DNA of 64,000 bases from Lutibacter sp. B1 (GTDB taxonomy: Bacteria; Bacteroidota; Bacteroidia; Flavobacteriales; Flavobacteriaceae): positions 1-64,000 of the forward strand of contig NZ_JAAZUI010000014.1 in assembly GCF_012524075.1 (NCBI RefSeq), read 5' to 3'. The translations under genes were made by a program, and so were the position numbers. Shown in pieces: positions 17,715-27,198 of this stretch; within the stretch, counting starts at the first letter, position 1, and each line of letters begins with the position of its first letter. The notes beneath the pieces are model-generated. The model saw only the letters and a list, made by a program, of their open reading frames with translations. It did not search any database and was not told where the DNA came from.

Positions 17715-17745
17715 TTGACCACAACTTTATAATTCAGTATTTTTG
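17715..17745 (+). promoter_or_regulatory. Bacteroidota-type promoter for the mutL operon
   Basis: TTG (17715-17717), a 20-nt spacer and TATTTTTG (17738-17745) form an exact TTG-N20-TAnnTTTG promoter. Transcription would start near 17750, which rules out an upstream TTG codon at 17743 and fixes the following gene's start at ATG 17770. Confidence 0.8.
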
Positions 17746-17769
17746 TCATATACTGATTATACTATATTT

Positions 17770-18060
17770 ATGTTTGATAGATTATTTAAGCCGAGAGCGC
17801 ATTATGTTTTTGATTATAAACCTCGCTATTACGACGAGCGTAAAGAACGTATGCAAAGATTAGAAGAACAATATAATGCAAATAAAGATACTGATAGTGA
17901 AACTCTTAAAATCAGGCTTTCCAAAAATAATTTAAAGAATGAATGGGTAAGAAATAAAAGAAGTGCTACAGATAGAGCTTCAAATTTAAGATTAGCAATA
18001 ATAATTGCAATATTAGTTGGAATTGTAGCCTATTTATTTGAATTACATAAATTATTCTAA
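17770..18060 (+). CDS. Small conserved protein with one C-terminal membrane helix
   Basis: A 96-residue protein with a strongly charged, helical N-terminal part (YYDERKERMQRLEEQYN, about 20-36) and one C-terminal membrane helix (LAIIIAILVGIVAYLFEL). It looks like a tail-anchored cytoplasmic coiled coil. Its stop codon shares a base with the mutL start, so the two are probably translationally coupled. I do not recognise a named family; this gene before mutL is a familiar flavobacterial arrangement. Confidence 0.7.
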   Translation: MFDRLFKPRAHYVFDYKPRYYDERKERMQRLEEQYNANKDTDSETLKIRLSKNNLKNEWVRNKRSATDRASNLRLAIIIAILVGIVAYLFELHKLF

Positions 18061-19874
18061 TGCCAGATATTATTCAGCTATTACCCGATCATGTTGCAAA
18101 CCAAATTGCTGCAGGTGAGGTTGTTCAAAGACCATCATCTGTTGTTAAAGAATTATTGGAAAATGCTATTGATGCCGGAGCTGATAATATCAAACTAATT
18201 ATTAAAGAGGCAGGTAAAACTCTAATTCAAGTAATTGATAACGGTATTGGCATGAGTCAAACCGATGCAAGACTTAGTTTTGAACGCCACGCAACTTCTA
18301 AAATAAAAAAAGCAGAAGATCTATTTAACTTACACACTAAAGGTTTTAGAGGTGAGGCATTGGCATCTATTGCTGCTATTGCACATGTAGATTTAAAAAC
18401 AAAACAAGAAGGTAAAGAACTAGGTACGCTTATCAAAATTGAAGGAAGCACCGTTGTTGCTCAAGAAAATACTACAACACCAAAAGGAACATCGGTAGCA
18501 GTCAAAAATTTATTTTATAATATTCCTGCTCGAAGAAATTTCTTAAAATCGAATAGCATAGAAACACGTCATATTGTTAATGAATTTCAACGTGTTACGC
18601 TGGCACATCCAAATATCTCATTTTCATTTTATCACAATGATAGTGAAATTTACAATTTAATTTCGAGTAATTTGCGCCAACGTATAGTTGCTATTTTCGG
18701 AAAAAAAACGAATGAAAAATTAGTCCCTATCAACGAAAAAACAGAAATAGTTGAAATTACCGGTTTTGTAGCTAAACCTGAATTTTCCAAGAAAAAAAGA
18801 GGAGAACAATTCTTTTTTGTGAATGACAGATTTATTAAAAATGCTTATTTAAACCATGCCGTTTCCAGTGCTTTTGACGGATTGATTTCAAATAATTTTT
18901 ATCCAACATACTTTTTATATTTAAAAGTACCTGCTAAAAGTATTGATATCAATATTCATCCTACAAAAACTGAAATTAAATTTGATGACGAAAAAACATT
19001 GTATGCTATTTTACGTTCAACAATTAAACATAGTTTAGGGCAATATAATGTAACTCCGGTATTAGATTTTAATCGGAATTCATCTTTTGATACTCCGTAT
19101 CAATATAAAAGTAAAAAAGTTGATACTCCTAAAGTAACTGTAAATCCAGACTTTAATCCATTTAAAACAGGTGAACAAAAATCGGTTAAATCTCCTTTTA
19201 AAAAAGAAACAAAGGAAAAATGGGAAAGTTTATACACAGGACTAACTATTGAAAATATTGAAGTTGAATCAGAAACTGTCAATTCGTCATTATTTTCTGA
19301 AACTAAATCAAATAGCAAAACGTATCAAATTCATAATAAATATTTAGTAAGCAGTATAAAATCAGGTATTGTATATATCAATCAGAATTTAGCACATCAA
19401 CGTATTTTATATGAAGAGTTTTTAGAGAATATAACTGTAAAGGAAGCTATGAGCCAGCAACTTTTGTTTCCTTTAGAAATTTCATTTAATAAGTCTGATA
19501 TTCATTTAATTAAAGAAATAAAAGAAGATTTGGAGAGTATTGGTTTTTTATTTGATAAAATTTTAGACGATACCATTGTTGTTAAAGGTATTCCTGTTAA
19601 TATAACTGAAAGTCAAATAACCATTATTATTGAACAACTGCTGGAAGATATTAAAAATGATGTGCCTGAAACAAGTTTTAGCCAACTTGATATTATGGCA
19701 AAAAGTTTAGCGAAAAGTTTAGCTATTAAAACTGGCACAAAACTTGACCTAAAAGAACAAGAAGAATTGGTAAATAAATTATTTTTATGCAAACAACCGG
19801 ATTTATCTCCTTTTGGTAAAACCACGTTTGTTACAATTAATTTAGACGAAATTGATAAAAAGTTTAACAACTAA
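18060..19874 (+). CDS. mutL: DNA mismatch repair protein MutL
   Basis: The N-terminal GHKL ATPase domain is complete: QIAAGEVVQRPSSVVKELLENA, DNGIGMS and TKGFRGEALASIAA at residues 1-100, then the transducer domain to about 330. A variable linker follows, then the dimerisation domain from about 420. The endonuclease motif DQHAxxExxxxE is replaced by NQNLAHQRILYE, and the C-terminal C-x-H/S-G-R-P region reads LSPFGKTT, so nicking activity is doubtful. At 604 residues its length is normal. It is the second gene of a two-gene transcript. Confidence 0.96.
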   Translation: MPDIIQLLPDHVANQIAAGEVVQRPSSVVKELLENAIDAGADNIKLIIKEAGKTLIQVIDNGIGMSQTDARLSFERHATSKIKKAEDLFNLHTKGFRGEALASIAAIAHVDLKTKQEGKELGTLIKIEGSTVVAQENTTTPKGTSVAVKNLFYNIPARRNFLKSNSIETRHIVNEFQRVTLAHPNISFSFYHNDSEIYNLISSNLRQRIVAIFGKKTNEKLVPINEKTEIVEITGFVAKPEFSKKKRGEQFFFVNDRFIKNAYLNHAVSSAFDGLISNNFYPTYFLYLKVPAKSIDINIHPTKTEIKFDDEKTLYAILRSTIKHSLGQYNVTPVLDFNRNSSFDTPYQYKSKKVDTPKVTVNPDFNPFKTGEQKSVKSPFKKETKEKWESLYTGLTIENIEVESETVNSSLFSETKSNSKTYQIHNKYLVSSIKSGIVYINQNLAHQRILYEEFLENITVKEAMSQQLLFPLEISFNKSDIHLIKEIKEDLESIGFLFDKILDDTIVVKGIPVNITESQITIIIEQLLEDIKNDVPETSFSQLDIMAKSLAKSLAIKTGTKLDLKEQEELVNKLFLCKQPDLSPFGKTTFVTINLDEIDKKFNN

Positions 19875-19898
19875 AAACCTTTGTTAACTTAGTAAATT

Positions 19899-20633
19899 AT
19901 GGGAAGAATTACTGAAGCTGTAAAGCATTTAATTATATTAAACGTACTATTTTTTATTGCGCCTCAACTTATTCAGGGGTTTGATTTGCAAAGTTTATTT
20001 GCACTTTATTTCCCTAAAAATCCAAATTTTGGGTTTTGGCAATTTTTAACCCACATGTTTATGCATGGTGGTTTTGCTCATATATTATTCAATATGTATG
20101 GTTTATGGGCTTTTGGTACACCTTTAGAACAAATGTGGGGTAGAAATAAATTTTTATTTTTCTACTTATCCGCAGGTCTGGGAGCAGGTATTATATATAC
20201 ATTGGTAAATTATTATCAGTTTAATTCGGTGTACGATCAGTTGATTAGCATAGGTTTATCAGCTAGTGATATTCAAAATATTTTAGAATCGGGTAATTAT
20301 AATACTCAAATTTTAGAGCATATATCAGAAAGCGATTTATCACAATTATACGCAACCTATCATACACCTGCTGTTGGTGCTTCAGGAGCTATTTATGGTA
20401 TTTTAGTAGCCTTTGGAATGGCATTTCCAAATGCAAAACTGGCATTGATATTTTTCCCTGTTCCAATCTCGGCAAAATATTTTATACCATTAATTATTTT
20501 AAGTGATTTATTCTTTGGAATAACAAAATACTCTGTTGGAAATGTAGCGCATTTTGCGCATGTAGGTGGAGCAATTATAGGATTTATTATTGCTTGGTAT
20601 TGGAAAAAAAATCAATTTAACCGTTGGAATTAA
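19899..20633 (+). CDS. Rhomboid-family intramembrane serine protease
   Basis: A 244-residue polytopic protein with the rhomboid signature. HMFMHGGFAHILFNMYGLWAFG (histidines and Asn of the L1/TM2 region) is followed by the catalytic serine in VGASGAIYG (TM4) and the catalytic histidine in HFAHVGGAIIGF (TM6). Rhomboids cut transmembrane segments within the inner membrane. It follows mutL by 24 nt and is directly followed by a second rhomboid gene, suggesting an old duplication. Confidence 0.93.
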   Translation: MGRITEAVKHLIILNVLFFIAPQLIQGFDLQSLFALYFPKNPNFGFWQFLTHMFMHGGFAHILFNMYGLWAFGTPLEQMWGRNKFLFFYLSAGLGAGIIYTLVNYYQFNSVYDQLISIGLSASDIQNILESGNYNTQILEHISESDLSQLYATYHTPAVGASGAIYGILVAFGMAFPNAKLALIFFPVPISAKYFIPLIILSDLFFGITKYSVGNVAHFAHVGGAIIGFIIAWYWKKNQFNRWN

Positions 20634-20634
20634 G

Positions 20635-21468
20635 TTGAATATATTAGACGACATAAAACATGCTTTTAATAAAGCAACCATAGTTGAAAAGATAATTTAC
20701 ATCAATGTAGCATTATTTTTAATTACAGCTATTTTCAATCAATTTACCATTGAATGGTTTGCTTTACCTGCCAACTTAAATGCTTTTTTAGAAAAGCCTT
20801 GGACGCTAATTAGTTATGCTTTTATACATGAAAGATTAATTCATGTGCTTTCAAATCTTCTTATTCTGTACTATATCGGTAATTTATTTTTAGATTTTTA
20901 CACCAAAAAACAGTTCGTAAATTTTTATTTTTTAGGAGTAATTGTGGGTGCCTTGGTATTTTTAACATACTATTATGTAACCGGAAAAACAGGATCTCCT
21001 TTAGGAGGAGCTTCAGCTGCTGTAACAACAATTTTTGTAGCTATTGCAACAAAAATACCACGTTATGCGCTTCGGCTACGTTTTATTGGCAGTGTTGAAT
21101 TATGGGTGTTGGCAGCTATTTGGGTTGGTTTAAGTATTTTACAATTAAGCAATCCAAATAATGGTGGTGCAATTGCACATTTGGGTGGCGCAGTATTTGG
21201 TTTTATGTATTCAAAACAGTTAGAAAAAGGAAACGATATTGGAAAATGGTTTGAAAATTTAATCAACTATTTTACAAATCTTTTTAAGCCAAAAAATAAA
21301 CAACCATTAAAAACAGTTTATAAATCAACTAAAAAAACTTCTGGTAAAGAAATTTCAAAATCCAAACAAAAAAAAATAGATGATATTCTTGATAAAATAA
21401 GTAAATCCGGTTATGAAAGTTTATCTCAAGATGAAAAGGATTTTTTATTTAGTGCCGGAAAAAAATAA
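20635..21468 (+). CDS. Second rhomboid-family protein with cytoplasmic tail
   Basis: About 278 residues. Rhomboid elements are present (FIHERLIHVLSNLLILYYIG, catalytic-serine region LGGASAAVTTIF, catalytic-histidine region AIAHLGGAVFGF), but the serine motif is G-A-S-A rather than G-x-S-G. A basic, Lys-rich soluble tail follows from about residue 205. No ATG exists near the start. TTG at 20635, 1 nt after the preceding stop, gives a start MNILDDIKHAF-like; a TTG at 20590 inside the previous gene is less likely. It pairs with the rhomboid just upstream. Confidence 0.88.
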   Translation: MNILDDIKHAFNKATIVEKIIYINVALFLITAIFNQFTIEWFALPANLNAFLEKPWTLISYAFIHERLIHVLSNLLILYYIGNLFLDFYTKKQFVNFYFLGVIVGALVFLTYYYVTGKTGSPLGGASAAVTTIFVAIATKIPRYALRLRFIGSVELWVLAAIWVGLSILQLSNPNNGGAIAHLGGAVFGFMYSKQLEKGNDIGKWFENLINYFTNLFKPKNKQPLKTVYKSTKKTSGKEISKSKQKKIDDILDKISKSGYESLSQDEKDFLFSAGKK

Positions 21469-21485
21469 TTTAAAAAATAAAAGAA

Positions 21486-22499
21486 TTGAAAAACCTATCA
21501 TTAATAGATAAATTATTATTTTTTATCAATTCAATTGTAGCAACACTTTTATTACTTTCTTTTTCCGGATTATACATTTCGCCTAACACAATTTCCTTTC
21601 TATCTTTAATAAGCCTTTTAGTACCTTTTTTAATTATTATCAATGTTATTTTTGGAATTTATTGGTTGTTAAAATTAAAGCGTCAATTTTTTCTTTCAGC
21701 AATAGTGCTTCTGCTAAGTTTTTATCATATCACAAAATTTTACAGATTTAGCGAAAAAAAAGTGATGTATACCAATGATGTTAAAATTATGAGTTACAAT
21801 GTTAGAATGTTTAACATCTACAAATGGATTGATAAAGAAAATGTAGATGAAAAAATATTTGATTTTATTGAAAGTAAAAGCCCAGATATTTTATGCATTC
21901 AAGAATTTCATTCAGATAAAAATATAAAATTCAATTATCCATATAAGTATATTAATGTTGGAAAACGTAACAGAAAATTTGGCGATGCAATTTTTTCTAA
22001 ATACAAAATAATAAATTCAGGCTCCTTAAACTTTGAAAATACAACCAACAATGCCATTTTTGCTGATATTGTAAAAAATAATGATACCATTCGCGTTTAT
22101 AATGTTCATTTGGAATCGTTAAAAATCAACCCAAAAGAGGAAACATTTAACAAAGAAAATTCTGAAAAATTACGTTTTCGTTTAGAAAATGCTTTTAAAA
22201 AACAAGCTAACCAAGTAACATTAATTAAACTGCATCAAGAAAAAATAAATTACAAAACTATAATTTGTGGTGATTTTAACAATACAGCTTTCTCGTGGGC
22301 ATACCATCAATTGAAAGAAAATAAAAATGATGCTTTTGAAGAAGCCGGAAATAATTTTGGAAAAACATACGATCTTAAATTTCCGTTTAGAATCGATTTT
22401 ATTTTAACCGATAAACAAATGGAAATTCATAATTTTAAAACATACAACATCCCATACTCTGACCATAATCCAATAATGGCAAGAGTGTCATTTAATTAA
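21486..22499 (+). CDS. Endonuclease/exonuclease/phosphatase family membrane protein
   Basis: A 337-residue protein with two to three N-terminal membrane helices (to about 85) and an EEP domain (about 95-336) showing IMSYNVRMFN, ILCIQEFH, YNVHLES, CGDFNNTAFSW and the terminal YSDHNPIMARV. The Asn, Glu, Asp and His residues of the DNase I-like site are all present. The start appears to be TTG at 21486. Substrate (lipid, nucleic acid or phosphoester) is unknown; the membrane anchor suggests a surface or periplasmic role. It lies 17 nt after the second rhomboid gene. Confidence 0.85.
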   Translation: MKNLSLIDKLLFFINSIVATLLLLSFSGLYISPNTISFLSLISLLVPFLIIINVIFGIYWLLKLKRQFFLSAIVLLLSFYHITKFYRFSEKKVMYTNDVKIMSYNVRMFNIYKWIDKENVDEKIFDFIESKSPDILCIQEFHSDKNIKFNYPYKYINVGKRNRKFGDAIFSKYKIINSGSLNFENTTNNAIFADIVKNNDTIRVYNVHLESLKINPKEETFNKENSEKLRFRLENAFKKQANQVTLIKLHQEKINYKTIICGDFNNTAFSWAYHQLKENKNDAFEEAGNNFGKTYDLKFPFRIDFILTDKQMEIHNFKTYNIPYSDHNPIMARVSFN

Positions 22500-22518
22500 A
22501 AATCTAAAAAATTAATAC

Positions 22519-24645
22519 ATGAAAAAAATAGTATTATATCTGTTATTTTTTGTTTCGCTGATAGGATATTCACAACAAAAAGAATTAACTATTGACGATG
22601 CTGTAATGGGCTATTACAAAGGCCTATACCCTGCTTCTTTACAAAATTTACAATGGGTTAAAAACTCAACTAATTACGCATATTTAAAAGATAGTAATTT
22701 AATTTTTACTGATGCAAAAACCAATAAAGAAGTACATAAAATTGCTTTAACCCAACTACAAACGGTATATCCTGAATTAAAAAGATTTCCGAGAATTATG
22801 GAAATTTCAACTACAGATATCACTTTTAGAAATTCTAATAGTATTGAAATTTTCAACTATACTGCAAACACTAAAAACAATGCAATTCCCTTTGAAAAAG
22901 AAGCCGAAAATGTAGATTACAACTCAAAATCTAAAGCTGTAGCTTATACAATTGATACTAATTTATATGTAGCAACAACTTCAAATCCAAAAATTGAAGT
23001 AACCAATAATGAAGATAAAAATATAGTTTCCGGACAAGCAATTCATAGAAGCGAATTTGGTATTACCAAAGGAACCTTTTGGAGTCCTGAAGGCAATTAT
23101 TTAGCGTTTTACCAAAAAGACGAAAGCAATGTAACCAATTATCCTTTAGTTGATATAACCACCTATCCTGCATCGCTTAAAAACATTAAATATCCAATGG
23201 CAGGACAAGGAAGCGAAAAGGCTAAAATTGGTATTTTCAATCTAAAAAATCAAACAACTACCTATTTAAATATAGATACTTCTGATGAGCATTATTTAAC
23301 AAATTTATCGTGGACTCCAGATGAAAAATATGTTTTGGTAGCCGAAATTAATCGAGGTCAAAATCATGTTTGGTATAACCGTTACAGTGTTGAAACTGGA
23401 GAAAAAGTAAATACTTTATTTGAAGAAACCAATGATAAATGGACTGAACCTGAACACGATGCCGTTTTTTTACCAAACAGTACAACGGATTTTTTATGGT
23501 TTAGTGAACGTAATGGTTTTATGAACCTTTACCACTATACTACAGATGGTAAATTGGTAAAACAACTAACCAAATTTAATTGGGTTGTAAACAGTATTTT
23601 AGGTTTTGATGAAAAAGGAAAAAATGTATTTATTAGCGGTACCGGAAATGACCCAAGAGAATCACATACTTTTAAAATAAATTTAAAATCAGGTAAATAC
23701 AAAAAAATTACAAACATAAATGGTACGCATACGTCTCAACTAAGTTCAAATGGTAAGTTTTTAATCGATTCATACAATAGCGTAACTATTCCTGAAATAA
23801 CCGAAATTATTGATACTGAAAAAGGGAAATCATCTTTTGTTTTTTCTGCTGAAGATCCTTTAAAAGAATATAAAATGGGAGTAACTGAATTTGTAACTTT
23901 AAAAGGGAATGATGGCACTGATTTGTATGGTAAAATAACCAAACCTGCCGATTTTGATTCAACAAAAAAATACCCTGTTTTGGTGTATGTTTATGGTGGC
24001 CCACACGCACAATTAGTTACCAATTCTTGGTTAGCAGGTTCAAGTTTATGGATGCCTGCTTTTGCAACGCTTGAAAATTATATCATTTTTACATTAGATA
24101 ACAGAGGTTCAGCCAACAGAGGTTTTGCTTTTGAAAGTATTGTTCATCGAAAATTAGGAGATGCCGAAATTGAGGATCAATTAACCGGAATTGAGTATTT
24201 AAAATCGTTACCTTATGTAGATAGTACCAGAATTGCCGTAAACGGATGGAGCTTTGGTGGTTTTATGACAACAAGTTTAATGCTTCGCAATCCCGGAGTA
24301 TTTACCACTGCTGTTGCCGGAGGTCCTGTAACCGATTGGAAATATTATGAAGTAATGTATGGCGAACGTTATATGGATACACCACAAGAAAATCCGGAAG
24401 GTTATAAAAAAGCCAGAGTTCACAATTATATTAAAAATTTAGATGGAAAATTATTATTAATTCATGGTAGTGTTGATCCTGTTGTTGTACCTCAACACAG
24501 TATGACGCTCTTAAAAGAAGCTGTTGATAATAAAGTTCAAATAGATTTTTTTACGTATCCAATGCATGAGCATAATGTAAGAGGAATTGATAGAATTCAT
24601 TTAGTTAAAAAAATGCTTGATTACATTGTTGAAAACAATAAATAA
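22519..24645 (+). CDS. Dipeptidyl peptidase IV, S9 family
   Basis: A 708-residue exported peptidase (signal IVLYLLFFVSLIGYSQ). Residues about 30-430 form the beta-propeller, and about 450-707 the alpha/beta-hydrolase domain with Ser578 in GWSFGGF, Asp653 in GSVDPVV and a histidine in HEHNVRG (most likely His685). The propeller includes EINRGQNHVWYN, matching the substrate N-terminus-binding region of the DPP4 group. It removes Xaa-Pro dipeptides from peptides, typical of protein-feeding Bacteroidota. The next gene starts 4 nt after its stop codon. Confidence 0.93.
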   Translation: MKKIVLYLLFFVSLIGYSQQKELTIDDAVMGYYKGLYPASLQNLQWVKNSTNYAYLKDSNLIFTDAKTNKEVHKIALTQLQTVYPELKRFPRIMEISTTDITFRNSNSIEIFNYTANTKNNAIPFEKEAENVDYNSKSKAVAYTIDTNLYVATTSNPKIEVTNNEDKNIVSGQAIHRSEFGITKGTFWSPEGNYLAFYQKDESNVTNYPLVDITTYPASLKNIKYPMAGQGSEKAKIGIFNLKNQTTTYLNIDTSDEHYLTNLSWTPDEKYVLVAEINRGQNHVWYNRYSVETGEKVNTLFEETNDKWTEPEHDAVFLPNSTTDFLWFSERNGFMNLYHYTTDGKLVKQLTKFNWVVNSILGFDEKGKNVFISGTGNDPRESHTFKINLKSGKYKKITNINGTHTSQLSSNGKFLIDSYNSVTIPEITEIIDTEKGKSSFVFSAEDPLKEYKMGVTEFVTLKGNDGTDLYGKITKPADFDSTKKYPVLVYVYGGPHAQLVTNSWLAGSSLWMPAFATLENYIIFTLDNRGSANRGFAFESIVHRKLGDAEIEDQLTGIEYLKSLPYVDSTRIAVNGWSFGGFMTTSLMLRNPGVFTTAVAGGPVTDWKYYEVMYGERYMDTPQENPEGYKKARVHNYIKNLDGKLLLIHGSVDPVVVPQHSMTLLKEAVDNKVQIDFFTYPMHEHNVRGIDRIHLVKKMLDYIVENNK

Positions 24646-24649
24646 AACT

Positions 24650-25447
24650 ATGAAAGAGCATATCATTTTAATTAGTCCGGATACCAAGTCAACCGTAAAA
24701 ATAATTAATGGAGAGTTAGTTAGTTATTTAAAAGATGATGAAGAATTAATTCATCAAAAAGGAAATCCGGGATGGAGAAATTCCGATACAGAGATGTTTC
24801 CTATAATTGGACCAACCGAAACCAATAACTTTAGAGTTTCAACACCTAAAGGAACTTGTATTCAAGATCAACATGGACTTTTACGAGAACTTAAATATAC
24901 AATTACTGAAAAAGATGAAAATTTTTGTGTTTATTTAAAAGAATATACTGCCAATACTAAAGTAAAAAACTCAAAATATCCCGGGAAATCTACTGAAGCT
25001 GACGTTTTTTGGCCATATTCTTTTTCATTCAAAAAAAGCTACGAGTTAACCAATGATTTTTTAACCATAAACTTTGAAATAGAAGCTGAAAAAGGGATGC
25101 CTTTTATGCTAGGATATCATCCGGCATTTATGCTTTCGGGTGATAAAACAGAATTATGTAAAACTATAAATGAAGAGATTGATATTCCTAAAATTATAAA
25201 AGGAGGCTCTACAGCTTATCCTATTTTAAATGCCAACGAAATTATGTTAGCAAAAGAAAGTGGAACTAATATTAAACTAATTACTGAAGGATTTAACAAT
25301 TTTATGTTATGGACTGAAGTTCCAAATATGTTGTGTATTGAACCCATTACAAAATATCCGTACACGGGAAATAAAGAGCTTACGGAAGATATGTTTACTA
25401 TATCAAGTGGAATAGAAGAGTTTAAGACTGTTATAAAACCATTTTAA
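24650..25447 (+). CDS. Aldose 1-epimerase family protein
   Basis: A 265-residue beta-sandwich of the galactose mutarotase superfamily, closer to the glucose-6-phosphate 1-epimerase/LacX-like branch. Motifs are MFPIIGPTE, QDQHGLLRE (a histidine near 75), MLGYHPAFMLS (histidine near 165) and LCIEPITKYPYTG. I set the start at ATG 24650, just after the DPP4 stop codon; the in-frame codons upstream lie inside that gene. Substrate sugar unknown. It ends just before a strong bidirectional terminator. Confidence 0.85.
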   Translation: MKEHIILISPDTKSTVKIINGELVSYLKDDEELIHQKGNPGWRNSDTEMFPIIGPTETNNFRVSTPKGTCIQDQHGLLRELKYTITEKDENFCVYLKEYTANTKVKNSKYPGKSTEADVFWPYSFSFKKSYELTNDFLTINFEIEAEKGMPFMLGYHPAFMLSGDKTELCKTINEEIDIPKIIKGGSTAYPILNANEIMLAKESGTNIKLITEGFNNFMLWTEVPNMLCIEPITKYPYTGNKELTEDMFTISSGIEEFKTVIKPF

Positions 25448-25480
25448 AATCCCTTTCGTAAACCTAACTATAAATATAAA

Positions 25481-25507
25481 AAAAGACGCTATTAAGCGTC
25501 TTTTTTT
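25481..25507. terminator. Bidirectional intrinsic terminator
   Basis: The stem GACGCT (25485-25490) / AGCGTC (25495-25500) with loop ATTA is flanked by an A-run and a T7 run. It separates the plus-strand epimerase gene from the minus-strand GH5 gene. Confidence 0.85.
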
Positions 25508-25521
25508 ATTTAATTTAGAAA

Positions 25522-27072
25522 TTAATTACAAGTACCTATTAAAGTCCATACTTGCCATTGACCAGAATTTTCTTCTGGATTTTGATTTTGAGAATACCAA
25601 TTATTTTCATAAATATTTCCATTGTAACTTACTTGTGTTCCAGCTTCTGAATAAACAGTAGAAGCTGTCCAAGTTTGAATATCTGAACAATTTCCCGATG
25701 ATGTATCATCAGGTGGTGTGGTTGTATCATCCGGATTTGTAGTTGTTGATCCATTAAATTCAATATAACCACCACAATGTAACCATTCACTATAAGATCC
25801 ACCACAATCACCATCTTGCCAAACTCCTGTATTTACTTCTTGATCTTCTGCCTGATAGATTGTCCCATCAATAATTACATAATCAACTTGTACATCTCTA
25901 TCTCCTTCATCGTTTGTAAAAACAACTTGAACTGTACCATTTCCTTCAACAGAGTATTCATTATAGCTTGTTAAAAGTGTATATGACGCTACTGCATTAC
26001 CATTTATTCTTATTTCCATTATCTCATCACCTACAACACCTTTTGCTTTTACAGTAATATTACCACTTCCAACAGGTGTTGTATTATCTGGTGGAGTTGT
26101 TGAAGTACCTCCTCCTAATTTATCAATTATTGTATTCATATAAGAACCTGCACTAAACGATGTTGCTGTAGCATTCGTTGCCCAACTTGGTGTTACCATA
26201 TTCATTTCTCCTCCATCTCCATTCCAACACCATCCAAGAATTGTCCACCCTTTAGATTTTGCATGATCAACCAAGCCTGACCAATCTGCATCACCAGAAT
26301 TTCCACTTCCAAATTCACCAACTATACAATCTCTTCCGGAATTCCCTAAATAATCCAAATCTGAAGTATTTAAATAATGACCGCCACCTTGGTTATAAGC
26401 ACTTGGATAAATATGCACTGAAAATGCAATATTATTATCATTAATACTACTTGAAGCATCCGCAGCAGTATGAGTTTCTTGCCCCCATCCTGGAATATCT
26501 ACTATAATAGTTCCACTATACACTTGTCTTACTGTAGAAATTGCAGTATTGTATGCTGATGCATAAGCGCTTGAACTAATATCATGGCTTCCCCATTCAT
26601 TTGCTAAATTAATAGTGATAGAACCGCTTGAAGATAATGAAGCATAATTTTGCACCCACCAACTGGCTGCAGAATTTAAAACACTTGTATCGTCTACTCC
26701 TAGGTTATTAGCATCATGATAGGTTGCAATTACTTGATAACCATTCTTATGGGCTTCATTTATCCATGTCTGAGCCTAACTAACTTTATCTGGCTCAATT
26801 TCAATTCGCACAGTTTCTATTCCGGGATACGTTTTCATTAAGTCCCACCCTATTGTAACATTTCCACTATTATAATAAGAGGGTTGAAGATTTACGCCAT
26901 TTCCAAGACCAACAGTTTTGGATGCTAACTCTTGATGGACGTCCTTTGAAGAGGCTGTGTTTTCAAAAATTTTATCATCCTCTGATGAACAACTTAAAAT
27001 GGTTAAAAAAACAGTCAGACTAAAAATAAAACTCATTTTTAAAGTCTGTAGGGGTTTTGTTTTAAATATCAT
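25522..27072 (-). pseudogene. GH5 glycoside hydrolase (cellulase/mannanase type) with CBMs, interrupted by an amber codon
   Basis: One continuous reading frame of 517 codons, broken only by TAG at codon 99 (26776-26778). N-terminal part: lipoprotein signal (ILSC), then NGVNLQPSYYNSG. After the stop the frame resumes with TWINEAHKNGYQVIATYHD and continues through both GH5 glutamates: Glu159 in ANEWG (acid/base) and Glu253 in VGEFG (nucleophile). Downstream are a CBM36/60-like module (about 335-440), a Pro/Thr linker and a C-terminal CBM5/12-like module (NCSDIQTW). Both sides look intact, so the damage is a single nonsense change, a sequencing error, or read-through. The GWTILGWCWNGDG segment resembles endo-mannanases. 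Confidence 0.85.
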
Positions 27073-27198
27073 AATTATTTATTTTAGGTTAAGTAATAAA
27101 TTTAGAATATTTAAATGCCCTTTTATAATACTATCCTATCATTTATATAAAAAATATTTAACTTTTTTCACAAAAAATGTTATTAAAAAGTTATTGTT

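Noticed and set aside
17743-17769. Upstream TTG start for the gene before mutL
   Set aside because: It overlaps the -7 box at 17738-17745, so it would not be within the transcript.
25522-26655. Shorter independent GH5 gene starting at Met 26655
   Set aside because: That start would remove the first barrel strands, signal peptide and segment TWINEAHKNGYQVIATYHD; the frame continues through the TAG to a proper lipoprotein N-terminus.
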